A stretch of DNA of 64,000 nt from Amycolatopsis benzoatilytica AK 16/65 (GTDB taxonomy: Bacteria > Actinomycetota > Actinomycetes > Mycobacteriales > Pseudonocardiaceae), in assembly GCF_000383915.1 (NCBI RefSeq), contig NZ_KB912942.1, positions 3,269,195 to 3,333,194 of the forward strand. The letters run 5' to 3'. The translations under genes were made by a program, and so were the position numbers. Positions within the stretch are counted from its first letter, which is position 1; the number at the start of each line of letters is the position of its first letter. Below the pieces are notes generated by a model. It searched no databases, was not told where the DNA came from, and was given only the letters and a program-made list of their open reading frames with translations. This document shows, one piece after another, positions 31,512 through 40,288 of the stretch.

Positions 31512-31517
31512 CGCTGC

Positions 31518-32135
31518 TTAGTCCTTCCTGCGGGGCGGTGGCGGCGGGTTGAGCGCGAGTACGCCGCGAACGGCGGCGGCCAGGCGGTCTCGGGCGTGCT
31601 GGCTGGCTGGTCCGGTGGCCAGCTCGCGGCGCAGGAGCGCGGTCGGCAGGTCGACGACGCAGGCGGTGACGACTTCGACAGCCGGTCCGTCGCCTCGGTC
31701 CCAGAGCTGGCGGGCGAGCCGGACGAGGAGGCGGACGAGGCGTTTGTCCAAGGCGTGCAGGGATTCCACGAGATCGTCGGGCAACTGCGGGCCGAGCACT
31801 CGCCGCGACGGGATCGCGACCATCATCCGCGCGGCGTCCGGGCGGGCTTCAGCCACGACCGCCGAGGTGTCCGCCGCCGCCACGACTGCCTCGATCGGGT
31901 CGGGCGCGGCGTCGGCCAGGCGCTCCTGCTCGTCGAGGAAGAAGGTCGCGGCTCGCAGCCAGGTGCGGCCGACGAGCGCGGGGAGCGAGGTGAAGGCGTG
32001 ATAGATCGAGCTGTTCGGGACGCCCGCCTCCTGCGCCAGCCGCCGGACGGTGAGCGCCTCGGGCCCGACGTCGGCGAGGAGTCGCTCGGCGGTGTCGAGG
32101 ATCAGCTCGGGGTCGTGGATCCGAGGACGGGGCAT
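31518..32135 (-). CDS. TetR family transcriptional regulator
   Basis: The 205-residue protein begins MPRPRIHDPELILDTAERLL and has an N-terminal TetR helix-turn-helix ('LTVRRLAQEAGVPNSSIYHA', about 32-51), followed by an all-helical ligand domain and a proline-rich tail. I prefer ATG 32135 to 32147: CATTAT lies 10 nt before it and would act as a -10 box for a leaderless mRNA. It is followed by an enoyl-CoA hydratase gene after 6 nt. It probably senses an acyl-CoA or lipid-like ligand, by analogy only. Confidence 0.9.
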   Translation of the reverse strand: MPRPRIHDPELILDTAERLLADVGPEALTVRRLAQEAGVPNSSIYHAFTSLPALVGRTWLRAATFFLDEQERLADAAPDPIEAVVAAADTSAVVAEARPDAARMMVAIPSRRVLGPQLPDDLVESLHALDKRLVRLLVRLARQLWDRGDGPAVEVVTACVVDLPTALLRRELATGPASQHARDRLAAAVRGVLALNPPPPPRRKD

Positions 32136-32149
32136 GACGCCGAGCATAA

Positions 32150-32165
32150 TGGAGCGCGTGTTCCA
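32150..32165. promoter_or_regulatory. quasi-palindrome at the tetR promoter
   Basis: TGGAGCGCGTGTTCCA is an imperfect 16-bp palindrome (TGGA/TCCA ends) next to the presumed -10 box of the tetR gene. It is the best local candidate for an autoregulatory site. Confidence 0.4.
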
Positions 32166-32180
32166 AAACTAGAGGGCACG

Positions 32181-32239
32181 TTGTCCGTGAAGGGAACATT
32201 GCGGGACTCAGAGTCCCTCAATGTTCCCTTCACGGACAA
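32181..32239. repeat. intergenic palindrome, longest perfect-arm copy
   Basis: Two 21-bp arms, TTGTCCGTGAAGGGAACATT plus G and the exact complement, flank the centre CGGGACTCAGAGTCCCT, which is itself palindromic. Compared with other copies, GGGACCC/GGGCCCC is replaced by GGGAACA on one arm and by the matching change on the other, so base pairing is preserved. Confidence 0.9.
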
Positions 32240-32259
32240 ACGGGAACTCCGGGCCGGGA

Positions 32260-32544
32260 TCAGTCGGCGATGTAGAGGCAGTCTCGCCCGTCCCGGGCCG
32301 GGACCTCCGGGTCGTCCAGCCACCGGCCGCCGTCGGCCAGGTAGCGGAAGCGCAGGCGGGCGCCCGGCGAGACCTCCACCGCGGCGGAGCGGGTGCCGTT
32401 CGAGCGTTTGCGCAGTTCGTGCCGTCCGGGCTGCCAGTCGTTGAAGTCGCCGACCACGCTCACCGGTCCGGGCGGAGCGTCGAGCGGCAGCACGAACGTC
32501 ACCCGGCGCACCTCGGGCCTGCGGCCCCGGCTGGTCTTGATCAC
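32260..32544 (-). CDS. isoamylase early-set (CBM48-like) domain protein
   Basis: The 94-residue protein is a single glycogen-binding-type domain: 'VRRVTFVLPLDAPPGPVSVV', 'GDFNDWQPGRHELRKRSNGT' and 'ARLRFRYLADGGRWLDDPEV'. Such modules bind alpha-glucan or sit at the N-terminus of GH13 enzymes; free-standing copies are common in actinobacteria with unknown function. GTG 32544 follows GGAAGGGG. The gene lies away from the glycogen cluster at 44-63 kb but may bind its product. Confidence 0.85.
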   Translation of the reverse strand: MIKTSRGRRPEVRRVTFVLPLDAPPGPVSVVGDFNDWQPGRHELRKRSNGTRSAAVEVSPGARLRFRYLADGGRWLDDPEVPARDGRDCLYIAD

Positions 32545-32643
32545 GCGTTTCCCCTTCCGGCAGGTGCGGTCGTTCTGAATCGTTTCATGACCGCCGCCGG
32601 CCACCCGGACGCGGAACGTGCCGCGTCCGGGTGAAAACCGGGG

Positions 32644-33948
32644 TCAGGTGGTGGAGACGTCGTCCAGCTGCTCGGCCGCCGGGCGGACCGGGAACAGGTC
32701 CCCGCCGGGCGGGACCGGGATCTGGCCGATCGCCGCGCGGGCCTTCCAGTCGCCGGCGTCGGCGGCCGCGTGCACGCTGTCGAGCGCCGCGTACTGGATG
32801 AAGTGGATGTCCGGCAGCGGCCACTTCTCCTTGCCGGTCGCGGCAGGCAGCAGATGATCGACCGCGGCGAAGATGCTGCCGCCCTTCGGGTTCCGGTACG
32901 CCCACAGGTTCACGCCGAGATGCAGGCCCAGCTGCGCGAGCCGGGTCATCGCGACCAGGTTGAACGTGTGGTAGTGGTAGGTCCGGGTCCGGGTGGACTC
33001 CTCCGGCTGGCTGCCGTCGGCGTCGATCTGGTGGTCGATCCGGGCCTTGCCCGAGTCGCGGACGATCTGCCGGGCCAGGTCCCGCTGCCCGGCGTAGCTC
33101 GCGGTCGCCGCGGTGAGCAGGTCGTAGAACGTGCCGTGGTTGTTGGCCGCCTTGGCCTCGTCGGTCCCGTTCTTGCTGGTGCGCAGCCACGTCAGGAAGT
33201 CGCCGGACCAGTCGCGGAACGCCTTGGCGTCGGCGGAGGACCAGCCGGGCGCGCCGGCGTCGAGGATCCGGGCGGCGTCGAGCACCTGGGTGAAGGTGTA
33301 GGAGAACTCGATGATGCCGATTCCGCGTCCGTCGGTCTGGCACGGGATGCCCTGCGCGAAGTTCAGGTTCGGGTTCATCTTCGTGGCCGGGTCGAGGAAC
33401 CAGGTGCGCAGGTCGAGTGCTGCGCGCTGGGCGTATTCCTTCTTGCCGGTGTAGAACCAAGCGAGCGAGAGCTGGTAGATCGCGTTGAACGCGACCAGCC
33501 GCGAAGCCTTGTCCGGGACGTTCTTCATCTCGGGATTGACCTCGCCGTCACGGCTGACGTAGGGGCAGCCCTGCGGATTGTCCGGCGTCTTCGGCTGGCT
33601 CGGCCAGTAGTACGGGGCAAGGCTCAGGTAGTCGTGCTTGTCGCCACTGGGCGGGATCCGGTCCTTGGCCATGACCGTCCAGGGCCCCTTGGCCATCGCG
33701 TCGTCGGCCTGCTTCAGCAGATTCGACAGCGACGTGCGCAGAGTCCGGTCCCCGGCCAGCAGGCCGATCTTGTTGCCTGCCAGGTGCAGGCCGTCGAGCA
33801 CGACCGGGTCCGGCACGCAGACGAACGAGCACGATCTCGCCGCCGGAGCGGCCGTCGCCGCGCCCGCGGCGGACGCGAGCAGTCCCGCGACCGTCGCGAA
33901 GACCGTCGCGACCCGGCGCAGGCGGGAAGAACGGGAAGGAGGCAGCAC
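32644..33948 (-). CDS. secreted alginate lyase family protein (PL5-like)
   Basis: The 434-residue protein has a signal peptide (residues about 1-34; 'VFATVAGLLASAAGAATAAP') and an alpha/alpha-toroid lyase domain. Diagnostic pieces are 'DYLSLAPYYWPSQPKTPDNP', 'NPEMKNVPDKASRLVAFNAI', 'AANNHGTFYDLLTAA' (the catalytic NNHG) and 'RTYHYHTFNLVAMTRL'. Family members eliminate uronic-acid polymers outside the cell. Its substrate in a soil actinomycete could be alginate or another polyuronate. GTG 33948 lies 6 nt after GGAG. No transporter is adjacent. Confidence 0.88.
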   Translation of the reverse strand: MLPPSRSSRLRRVATVFATVAGLLASAAGAATAAPAARSCSFVCVPDPVVLDGLHLAGNKIGLLAGDRTLRTSLSNLLKQADDAMAKGPWTVMAKDRIPPSGDKHDYLSLAPYYWPSQPKTPDNPQGCPYVSRDGEVNPEMKNVPDKASRLVAFNAIYQLSLAWFYTGKKEYAQRAALDLRTWFLDPATKMNPNLNFAQGIPCQTDGRGIGIIEFSYTFTQVLDAARILDAGAPGWSSADAKAFRDWSGDFLTWLRTSKNGTDEAKAANNHGTFYDLLTAATASYAGQRDLARQIVRDSGKARIDHQIDADGSQPEESTRTRTYHYHTFNLVAMTRLAQLGLHLGVNLWAYRNPKGGSIFAAVDHLLPAATGKEKWPLPDIHFIQYAALDSVHAAADAGDWKARAAIGQIPVPPGGDLFPVRPAAEQLDDVSTT

Positions 33949-34034
33949 TGCAACTCCGTTCAGGTATATGAATGCTCCACAGATATGTGAACCAAGCTTG
34001 AATAGCCGAATGGCCCGCCTCCGTCAAGAGCGGG

Positions 34035-34862
34035 TCAGCCGCGCCGGACCGGGTTGCGGAGGGTGCCGATGCCCTCGATCTCGATGGTGACCTCGTCATC
34101 CGCCGCAAGCGTGACGTCCGGGCCGGGCACCGCGGATGTCCCGGTGGCCAGGACGGCGCCTCGCGGGAAATCGTCGCCGCGGTAGAGCCAGGCCACGAGA
34201 TCGGCGAGCCGGCGATGCAACCGCGCGGTCGTCGTCTGCCCTGCCCACCTCGGTTCGCCGGCTCGCCGGATCGACACCGCGATGGCGAGCGCGTGCGGGT
34301 CCGGGATCTCGCCGGCGGGCACGATCCACGGGCCGGCCGCACACGAACCGCGGTACGTCTTGGCCTGCGGCAGGTACAGCGGGTTCTCGCCTTCGATGCT
34401 GCGCGAGCTCACGTCGTTGACGATCGTGTAGCCGGCGATCTCGCCGGAAGCGGTGCACACCAGAGCCAATTCCGGTTCGGGAACGTCCCAAGCGGAGTCC
34501 TGGCGCACGCCGATCGGCTCGCCCGGCCCGCGCACCCGCCAGCCGATGCTTTTGAAGAACAGTTCCGGCCGCTCGGCGTCGTACACCCGCGCGTAGACGT
34601 CGGCATCGCCGCTTTCCTCCACCCGCGCCTCGCGCGACACCTCGTACGTGACCCCAGCCGCCCACACCTCGGTGTCGTCGTCGACCGGTGCGCGCACTTC
34701 GCCCGGCTTGCCCGGCCGGAGGGCGACCGCGGCGATGGTTTCGCCGAATTCCTTGGCGGACAGGGCAAGCAGCGAGCCGAGCGTGGTGCCGGGCGGGAGC
34801 GCGCCGGTCGCCTCGCCGTCGGTGACCTGCCAGCCTGCCGCGGTTTTCGCCAGGCGGCGCAT
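34035..34862 (-). CDS. fumarylacetoacetate hydrolase family protein
   Basis: The 275-residue protein has the FAH fold: '[20 protein letters not shown]', '[20 protein letters not shown]', '[20 protein letters not shown]' with the metal-binding Glu-x-Glu, and '[20 protein letters not shown]' and '[15 protein letters not shown]'. Members hydrolyse or dehydrate beta-diketo or 2-keto-3-deoxy acids with Mg2+. Its ATG overlaps the stop of the IlvD/EDD gene by one base, so it probably takes the 2-keto-3-deoxy acid made by that dehydratase. Confidence 0.9.
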   Translation of the reverse strand: MRRLAKTAAGWQVTDGEATGALPPGTTLGSLLALSAKEFGETIAAVALRPGKPGEVRAPVDDDTEVWAAGVTYEVSREARVEESGDADVYARVYDAERPELFFKSIGWRVRGPGEPIGVRQDSAWDVPEPELALVCTASGEIAGYTIVNDVSSRSIEGENPLYLPQAKTYRGSCAAGPWIVPAGEIPDPHALAIAVSIRRAGEPRWAGQTTTARLHRRLADLVAWLYRGDDFPRGAVLATGTSAVPGPDVTLAADDEVTIEIEGIGTLRNPVRRG

Positions 34863-36571
34863 CAGTGCGAGTCCCTCGGGACGGCGGAACCTCGGGCGCC
34901 GTGCAGGAAATCGAAGTCCGCGCCTTGGTGCGCCTGAGTGACGTGCTCGCGATACAGCCAGGTGTAGCCGCTGCGGTACGGGCTTTCCGGCGGCGTCCAT
35001 TCCGCGCGGCGCGCGGCCAGTTCCTCGTCCGGCACGTGCAAGGTCAGCTCCCGTGCCGGGGTGTCGAGAGTGATCCGGTCGCCGGTGCGCACCAGCGCGA
35101 GCGGGCCGCCGACCGCCGACTCCGGGCTGACGTGCAGCACCACCGTCCCGTAGCCGGTGCCGGACATCCGGCCGTCGCAGATGCGCACCACGTCGGTCAC
35201 TCCGCGGTCGAGCAGCTTCTTCGGAATCGGGACGTTCGCGACCTCGGGCATTCCCGGATAGCCCCTCGGGCCTGCCCCGCGGATCACCAGAACGGTGTCC
35301 GGCGTGACCGGCAGATCCGGGTCGTCGGCGACGCGATGGTAGTCCTCGGCGGTGTCGAAGACCAGCGCCGGGCCGGTATGCACGAGCAACTCCGGCGAGG
35401 CCGCGGACTGTTTCAGCACCGCCCCGTCCGGCGCGAGATTCCCGGTGAGCACGGCGGTTCCGGTGCCGGCCGGCTGGAACGGCTCGGCGACGGTCGTGAT
35501 CACCTCGTCGTTCCAGCCTTCCGCGGGTTCGGCCTTTTCGCCGCTCACCGTGCGGACGTCCCGGTGCAGGAGCCCCGCTTCGGCGAGCCGGCTGAGAACG
35601 ACCGGCACTCCCCCGGCGTAGCAGAAATCCTCCATCAGGAACCGGCCCGAGGGCATCAGGTTGACCAAGGTCGGCACCGCACGGCCGAGATCGTCGAAGT
35701 CAGCCATGGAAAGAGGGACGCCGACCCGGCCGGCGAGCGCGAGCAGGTGGACGATCGCGTTGGTCGACCCGCCGATCGCCGCGTTGACCCGGATCGCGTT
35801 CTCGAACGCCTCCCGGGTCAGGATCGCGGAGGGCTTGAGGTCTTCCTCGACCATCGCCACGATCCGCTGCCCGGCGGCCTGCGCGGTCTCGAACCGGCGC
35901 GCGTCGACCGCGGGCCAGGTCGCCGAGCCGGGCAGCTGCATGCCCAGCGCTTCGGCGAGACAGGCCATCGTGGAGGCGGTGCCCATCGTCATGCAGTGAC
36001 CGTTCGAGCGGGCCATGCAGCCTTCGGCGAAGAAGCACTCTTCCTCGGTCATCCGGCCGGCTTTGAGCTCTTCCTCGAACTTCCAGACGTGCGTGCCCGA
36101 GCCGACGTCGGCGCCGCGGAACTTGCCGTTGAGCATCGGGCCGCCGGTGACCATCACCGCGGGCAGGTCGACGCTCGCCGCGCCCATCAGCATCGCCGGG
36201 GTGGTCTTGTCGCAGCCGGAGAGGAGGACGACGCCGTCCAGCGGGTTGGCGCGAATCAGCTCCTCGACCTCCATCGCCATCAGGTTGCGGTAGAGCATCG
36301 CGGTGGGCCGCATGAGAGTCTCGCCGGTGGCCATCGTGGGGAAAGCGAGCGGGAGCCCGCCCGCCTGCCAGACCCCGCGCTTGACCGCCTCGGCGACCCG
36401 GTCGAGATGGACGTTGCACGGGGCGAGCTCCGAGGCGCTGGTCGCGATCCCGATCACCGGGCGGCCGTCGAAGACCTCGGGGCCGAACCCCTGCGACCGC
36501 ATCCAGGACCGGTGGATCATCCCGGCCCGTCCGGTGGCTCCGAACCAGGCGGTGCTGCGGCGCTCGGGCAT
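34862..36571 (-). CDS. IlvD/Edd family sugar-acid dehydratase
   Basis: The 569-residue protein has the Fe-S dehydratase signatures: '[20 protein letters not shown]', '[20 protein letters not shown]', '[16 protein letters not shown]' and '[20 protein letters not shown]'. Pairing with an FAH-fold enzyme and the sequence start '[20 protein letters not shown]' point to an L-arabonate/D-xylonate-type dehydratase rather than the isoleucine-valine enzyme. It would convert an aldonate to a 2-keto-3-deoxy acid in the cytoplasm. ATG 36571 follows AAAGGAACCCG. The exact sugar is unknown. Confidence 0.9.
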   Translation of the reverse strand: MPERRSTAWFGATGRAGMIHRSWMRSQGFGPEVFDGRPVIGIATSASELAPCNVHLDRVAEAVKRGVWQAGGLPLAFPTMATGETLMRPTAMLYRNLMAMEVEELIRANPLDGVVLLSGCDKTTPAMLMGAASVDLPAVMVTGGPMLNGKFRGADVGSGTHVWKFEEELKAGRMTEEECFFAEGCMARSNGHCMTMGTASTMACLAEALGMQLPGSATWPAVDARRFETAQAAGQRIVAMVEEDLKPSAILTREAFENAIRVNAAIGGSTNAIVHLLALAGRVGVPLSMADFDDLGRAVPTLVNLMPSGRFLMEDFCYAGGVPVVLSRLAEAGLLHRDVRTVSGEKAEPAEGWNDEVITTVAEPFQPAGTGTAVLTGNLAPDGAVLKQSAASPELLVHTGPALVFDTAEDYHRVADDPDLPVTPDTVLVIRGAGPRGYPGMPEVANVPIPKKLLDRGVTDVVRICDGRMSGTGYGTVVLHVSPESAVGGPLALVRTGDRITLDTPARELTLHVPDEELAARRAEWTPPESPYRSGYTWLYREHVTQAHQGADFDFLHGARGSAVPRDSH

Positions 36572-36719
36572 CGGGTTCCTTTCGGCCGGCTCTGCCGTTC
36601 TTCGATACCGGAAACGGCGGCTCCTGGCAATCAGCTGAGAATTCCCGCGAACCGGACACTTCGCGACCGGTCCGGGCGTTGGACGAGGTGAGACGGTTCC
36701 CGGAAACGCGAGGTGTGCG

Positions 36720-36995
36720 ATGAGCCTGATCGGGACGCTGGTCGGATGGGTGCTGACCCTGTTCATCCTGGTGCTGGTGGTGCGGATGGTGCTGGACTGG
36801 ACCCGGCTGGCCTTCACCGGACCGCCGTGGCTGGCCGACGTGCGCCGGCTGAGCCACCGAGCGACCGAACCGGTGATCGCCCCGGTCCGGAAGGTGCTGC
36901 CGCCGGTGCGAGCGGGCGGGGTGGGCATCGACCTGGCGTTCACGGTGGTGTTCTTCGCGGCGCTCATCGTGCGGTCGGTGATGTTCGCGCTGTGA
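36720..36995 (+). CDS. YggT family membrane protein
   Basis: The 91-residue protein has two hydrophobic helices (about 5-27 and 68-90) and the YggT core: 'ILVLVVRMVLDWTRLAFTGP', 'LSHRATEPVIAPVRKVLPPV' and 'GGVGIDLAFTVVFFAALIVR'. In actinobacteria yggT is usually next to sepF/wag31 in the division cluster and thought to act in envelope growth; this copy stands alone. ATG is preceded by GAGGTG. Confidence 0.9.
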   Translation: MSLIGTLVGWVLTLFILVLVVRMVLDWTRLAFTGPPWLADVRRLSHRATEPVIAPVRKVLPPVRAGGVGIDLAFTVVFFAALIVRSVMFAL

Positions 36996-37103
36996 CCGCG
37001 GCCCGGAGGCGGGGATCCTCGAGCCGCGCCGGGCGGCGGGACAGCTGGGCGTGGCCGGTCGATGCCGAGGCAGCGCGCGAGGCCAGCGGGCCGGTGCCGG
37101 GGT

Positions 37104-38249
37104 TCAGCCGGAGTTGCCCGCGGTGACCGGGGCCGGTTCGTCGTCCGGGCGGCGGCGGCCGGTCCAGGAGTCGTAGCCGCGCATGAGGAAACGGTGGGCC
37201 GGGCGTTCGACCAGACGGGTCAGCGCCCAGCCGAGGACCACGCCGGTCGCGATCATGCCCGCGGTTTGCAGCAGCGGGTCGATGCCGAGGCCGGACAGCC
37301 AGTGCAGCACGAGGTAGCCGATGGCCTGGTGGATCAGGAAGACGCCGTAGGAGACGCCGGCGAACCACTGGATCGCGCGGCGGGCGAACGGCGGGACGAA
37401 GCGGTCCCAGTCCGGGCCGGCGGCGGCCAGCGAGATCACAGCGACGCCGACCGCGATGCCGATCGTCGAGCCCCACTCGACAGTGATGCCGGACGGGGTG
37501 ACGGTCGAGCCGTGCAGGGCGTGGGCGGTCACGCACACCAGCTCCAGCAGCACGAATTCCGGGGTGGAGAGCCGTTTCGTCGACCAGAGCCGGACAGCGA
37601 CGCCGGCGACGAACAAGTGCCAGCGATGGAACCCGAAGCCGTCGACGACGAAGCGGTACCACTCCGGCGGACCGGCGACGCGGAACGGCCACTGCAGAAG
37701 CGGGACCAGTACCGCGGCCCAGAGCAGGCCGTGCAGCTTGCGCCCATGCCCCCAGCTGCCCCGGTACAGCAGCGCGGCGACGGTGAACGCCATGAGCTGC
37801 AGAGGAATCGTCCAGTGCGAACCGTCGAGGAACGGGTAGGCGGCGGGCTTCCAGTTCCAGAGCATCAGCAGGTTGGCGAAGAGGTCGCCGGCCTTGGGCA
37901 CGAACCAGCCCTTCGGCGACAGGTAACGCAGCACGAAGAAGATCACCACGACCGCGGCGAGGAACGGCGGCAGCAGCCGCGCGATCCGCCCCCACCAGTA
38001 CCGCCCCAGCGACCCGCGCCCGATCGTGACGGCGGCGAAGTACGCGGAGATGACGAGCAGCAGGCTCGCCCCGACCTGATGCGGGAACACCAGCCGCCGC
38101 GGCCCGAGCTCCGGGTGGAGGGCGACGCTCAGGAAGGTGGCGTGGTAAACGAGCACCAGCAGGACGCACCCCGCGCGCACCAGGTCCCAGCTGATTCGCC
38201 GGTTTCCCGAGGACACGCTAACCGGACGAAACGAGGACACGCGCGACAC
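37104..38249 (-). CDS. acyltransferase 3 family membrane protein
   Basis: The 381-residue protein has about ten transmembrane helices and the acyltransferase-3 signature near the N-terminus: 'WDLVRAGCVLLVLVYHATFL', then 'FFVLRYLSPKGWFVP', 'GSHWTIPLQLMAFTVAALLY' and a C-terminal 'LVERPAHRFLMRGYDSWTGR'. These enzymes transfer acyl groups to sugars or other acceptors at the membrane. Several in-frame GTG codons (38249, 38240, 38216) could be the start; none has a strong SD, so the N-terminus is uncertain by about 11 residues. Confidence 0.85.
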   Translation of the reverse strand: MSRVSSFRPVSVSSGNRRISWDLVRAGCVLLVLVYHATFLSVALHPELGPRRLVFPHQVGASLLLVISAYFAAVTIGRGSLGRYWWGRIARLLPPFLAAVVVIFFVLRYLSPKGWFVPKAGDLFANLLMLWNWKPAAYPFLDGSHWTIPLQLMAFTVAALLYRGSWGHGRKLHGLLWAAVLVPLLQWPFRVAGPPEWYRFVVDGFGFHRWHLFVAGVAVRLWSTKRLSTPEFVLLELVCVTAHALHGSTVTPSGITVEWGSTIGIAVGVAVISLAAAGPDWDRFVPPFARRAIQWFAGVSYGVFLIHQAIGYLVLHWLSGLGIDPLLQTAGMIATGVVLGWALTRLVERPAHRFLMRGYDSWTGRRRPDDEPAPVTAGNSG

Positions 38250-39058
38250 CGTAACTGGTGGACTTCCCTCCCCGGGAAGGGCCCCTCGGGGCGGCCGGGA
38301 GTCCCGAGGCCGGGTAGACGGGCCGACGCGGGGCGGGACGCCGGGAGCCGGAAAGCCGTGCCGGGAGGGGTTTTCTCGCCGGAAGGCGCTGGTCGGACCC
38401 GGGTTGGCGCAATGGGCGGCGAGCGCGTTCGGCCGACTGTTTTTGTGGTACGGGGCGGTCGCTTCCCGGCGAACGAGACGGTTTGGCTTGCCGGGCAACC
38501 AATATTTGACTTTTGAGTGTGACGACCAAGCGCCCGCTTGGTCTCGGGCGCGAAGTGTGGGCCAGGTGCGGGTTGAGCCAGGGGTGGACTGGGCCAGGTG
38601 CGGGCGACCGCCGGGCTGGCACCGATCGCAGGCTCGCGGCGGCGAGCCAGGCCGGTCCCGGGCCACCCCGGTGGCGGTCGCGGCGGCCGCGGTCCGCGCT
38701 AGCGGACGCGGGCACGGTGGCGGCGGACGCGCAAGCGGGCGCGGTGGCGGCGGCGCCCCGGTCGGCGGCGCATGCGTGAGCAGGCGCGAGCCGCCCCGAT
38801 GGCGGCGCTCAACCCGGTACGGACAACAGGAGCGAGACCCGAAGGCCTGCGCTCGAACCTGCCTCTGCGGAGGACGGCGCAGAACGACACGGCGACCAGG
38901 GACGGGAGCCGGCATCGAGGGTCGGCGGACACCTCTCGACCGGAGCGGACGAGAAAGACCGGATTGGGTCAGTCAGGCACATCGCAGCCGCCCCGGGCGG
39001 TCGGGCTCGCATCCGCCGGCCCGACCGCCCTGCCGTCAGCCGAGTGCCGGGAAGCCGT
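38250..39058. other. 809-bp intergenic stretch, no gene seen
   Basis: No frame here has an SD and protein-like composition. A weak palindrome-like stretch (38268-38310) may be a very degraded copy of the repeat family. GGCCAGGTGCGGG is repeated directly near 38562 and 38592, and GGTGGCGGCGG occurs twice near 38720-38755. The downstream part is G/C-rich low complexity. Confidence 0.4.
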
Positions 39059-39619
39059 TCACCCCGCTCCGGTGAAGTCGATCTCCTCCGTCGTCACCGT
39101 CCCGGCGGTTCGGCCCGGCGCGGACTGGTGGCTCCAGTACATGTTCGTGTGCGAGATGACCTGTGCGGGCGGCGGCGCGCCCCAGGTGGTCAGATCCTCC
39201 GTAGTGTGCGCATCGCTCACCAGGGTCGCGTCATAGCCGCGCGCCAAGGCGCCGTGCAGCGTCGAGCGGATGCACATGTCCGTCTGTGCGCCGCTCACCA
39301 CCAGTTTGCCCACCTTCAGGTCCGCCAGCACCGACTCCAGCGTCGTGTCCTCGAACGAATCGCCGTAGGTCTTCTCCACCACCGGCTCGTTCTCCGACCT
39401 CACCAGCTCCGGGACGATCTCCCATTCGGCGCTGCCGGGCGCCATTCCCTCGTTCGAATGCCGCACCCACACGATCGGAACCTCGGCCTGCCGTGCCTTC
39501 GCCACCAGCGTCGCCACGTTCGCCACCACCGCGTCCCGCTCGTGATTTCCCGTCACGACGCCGTTCTGCACGTCCACCACCAGCAGCGCGGTATTCGGCC
39601 GGTCGGTCAGAGTGGTCAT
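39059..39619 (-). CDS. isochorismatase family cysteine hydrolase
   Basis: The 186-residue protein has the isochorismatase/nicotinamidase fold and a complete catalytic triad: Asp in 'ALLVVDVQNGVV', Lys in 'VVEKTYGDSFEDTTL' and Cys in 'VVSGAQTDMCIRSTLHGALA'. It probably hydrolyses an amide or vinyl-ether bond of a small substrate. ATG 39619 is 6 nt after AAAGGGG. It is a stand-alone gene, 63 bp downstream of the MarR gene on the same strand. Confidence 0.92.
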   Translation of the reverse strand: MTTLTDRPNTALLVVDVQNGVVTGNHERDAVVANVATLVAKARQAEVPIVWVRHSNEGMAPGSAEWEIVPELVRSENEPVVEKTYGDSFEDTTLESVLADLKVGKLVVSGAQTDMCIRSTLHGALARGYDATLVSDAHTTEDLTTWGAPPPAQVISHTNMYWSHQSAPGRTAGTVTTEEIDFTGAG

Positions 39620-39682
39620 CGGCAACCCCTTTCTCCCAGGTAGCGTTCACGCTAGACCACACCCCCGACAGAAACCGGCGAA

Positions 39683-40219
39683 TCAGTCCGGACGGAGGGC
39701 GTCGTGCGGGGACGCCGGGCCGAGTTCCGACTCGAAGCGGGACAGCACCAGCGCCAGCAGGGCGTTCAGGTCCGCCAGGCCCTTCTCCCCCAGTGCATCG
39801 GCGAACAACGCCCGCTCCCGCTCGGTCCGCTTCTTCGTCGCCGCCGCCCAGCGGGCCCGGCCTTTCCGGGTCAGCCGGATCGGCCGGCTTCGGCCGTCGG
39901 ACGCGGTGGCGACGCGTTCGATCAAACCCGCTTGCTCCAGGCGGTTGATCCGCACCGTCACGGTGCCGGACGTGACGCTCAGCAGGTCGGCCAGCTCCTT
40001 CGGCGTCAGCACCGCGGCACCGGACCGATGCAGGGCCGAGAGCGCTTGCCAGTCCCCCGCACTGAAGCCGTACTCCTTGGCCACCTCGCGCAGCACCAGC
40101 TCGAACTGCCGCGACAGCCGGCCGATCCGCTGCCGCGCCGCTTCGACCGGCCCCTCCACGCCGCCGGGCATCGCGGCCAGCCAGGCGGACAGGCCGGCCC
40201 CCACCGAATCCGGTTCCAC
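39683..40219 (-). CDS. MarR family transcriptional regulator
   Basis: The 178-residue protein has a winged helix-turn-helix typical of MarR: 'LTPKELADLLSVTSGTVTVR', then 'INRLEQAGLIERVATASDGR' and 'SRPIRLTRKGRARWAAATKK', flanked by dimerisation helices. GTG 40219 follows GAGGGAG. It is divergent from a short-chain dehydrogenase gene 69 bp away, and the gap carries two overlapping palindromes, so it most likely represses both itself and the dehydrogenase. Confidence 0.92.
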   Translation of the reverse strand: MEPDSVGAGLSAWLAAMPGGVEGPVEAARQRIGRLSRQFELVLREVAKEYGFSAGDWQALSALHRSGAAVLTPKELADLLSVTSGTVTVRINRLEQAGLIERVATASDGRSRPIRLTRKGRARWAAATKKRTERERALFADALGEKGLADLNALLALVLSRFESELGPASPHDALRPD

Positions 40220-40232
40220 TGGACACTCCCTC

Positions 40233-40264
40233 GATACTCAAGGTAGTTTGATTTGAGTATCAAA
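40233..40264. promoter_or_regulatory. overlapping MarR operators between marR and SDR genes
   Basis: GATACTCAA (40233-40241) and TTGAGTATC (40253-40261) form a perfect inverted repeat with an 11-bp spacer. TTTGAT (40247-40252) and ATCAAA (40259-40264) form a second, overlapping one. The A/T-rich block is unusual in this DNA and probably covers both promoters. Confidence 0.7.
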
Positions 40265-40288
40265 GTAACTGATCCGGAGGAGGTTCGC

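Noticed and set aside
38510..38770. Tandem repeats in the 38-39 kb gap as a structured element
   Set aside because: Only two imperfect direct repeats and G/C-rich low-complexity sequence are present; no regular unit can be defined.
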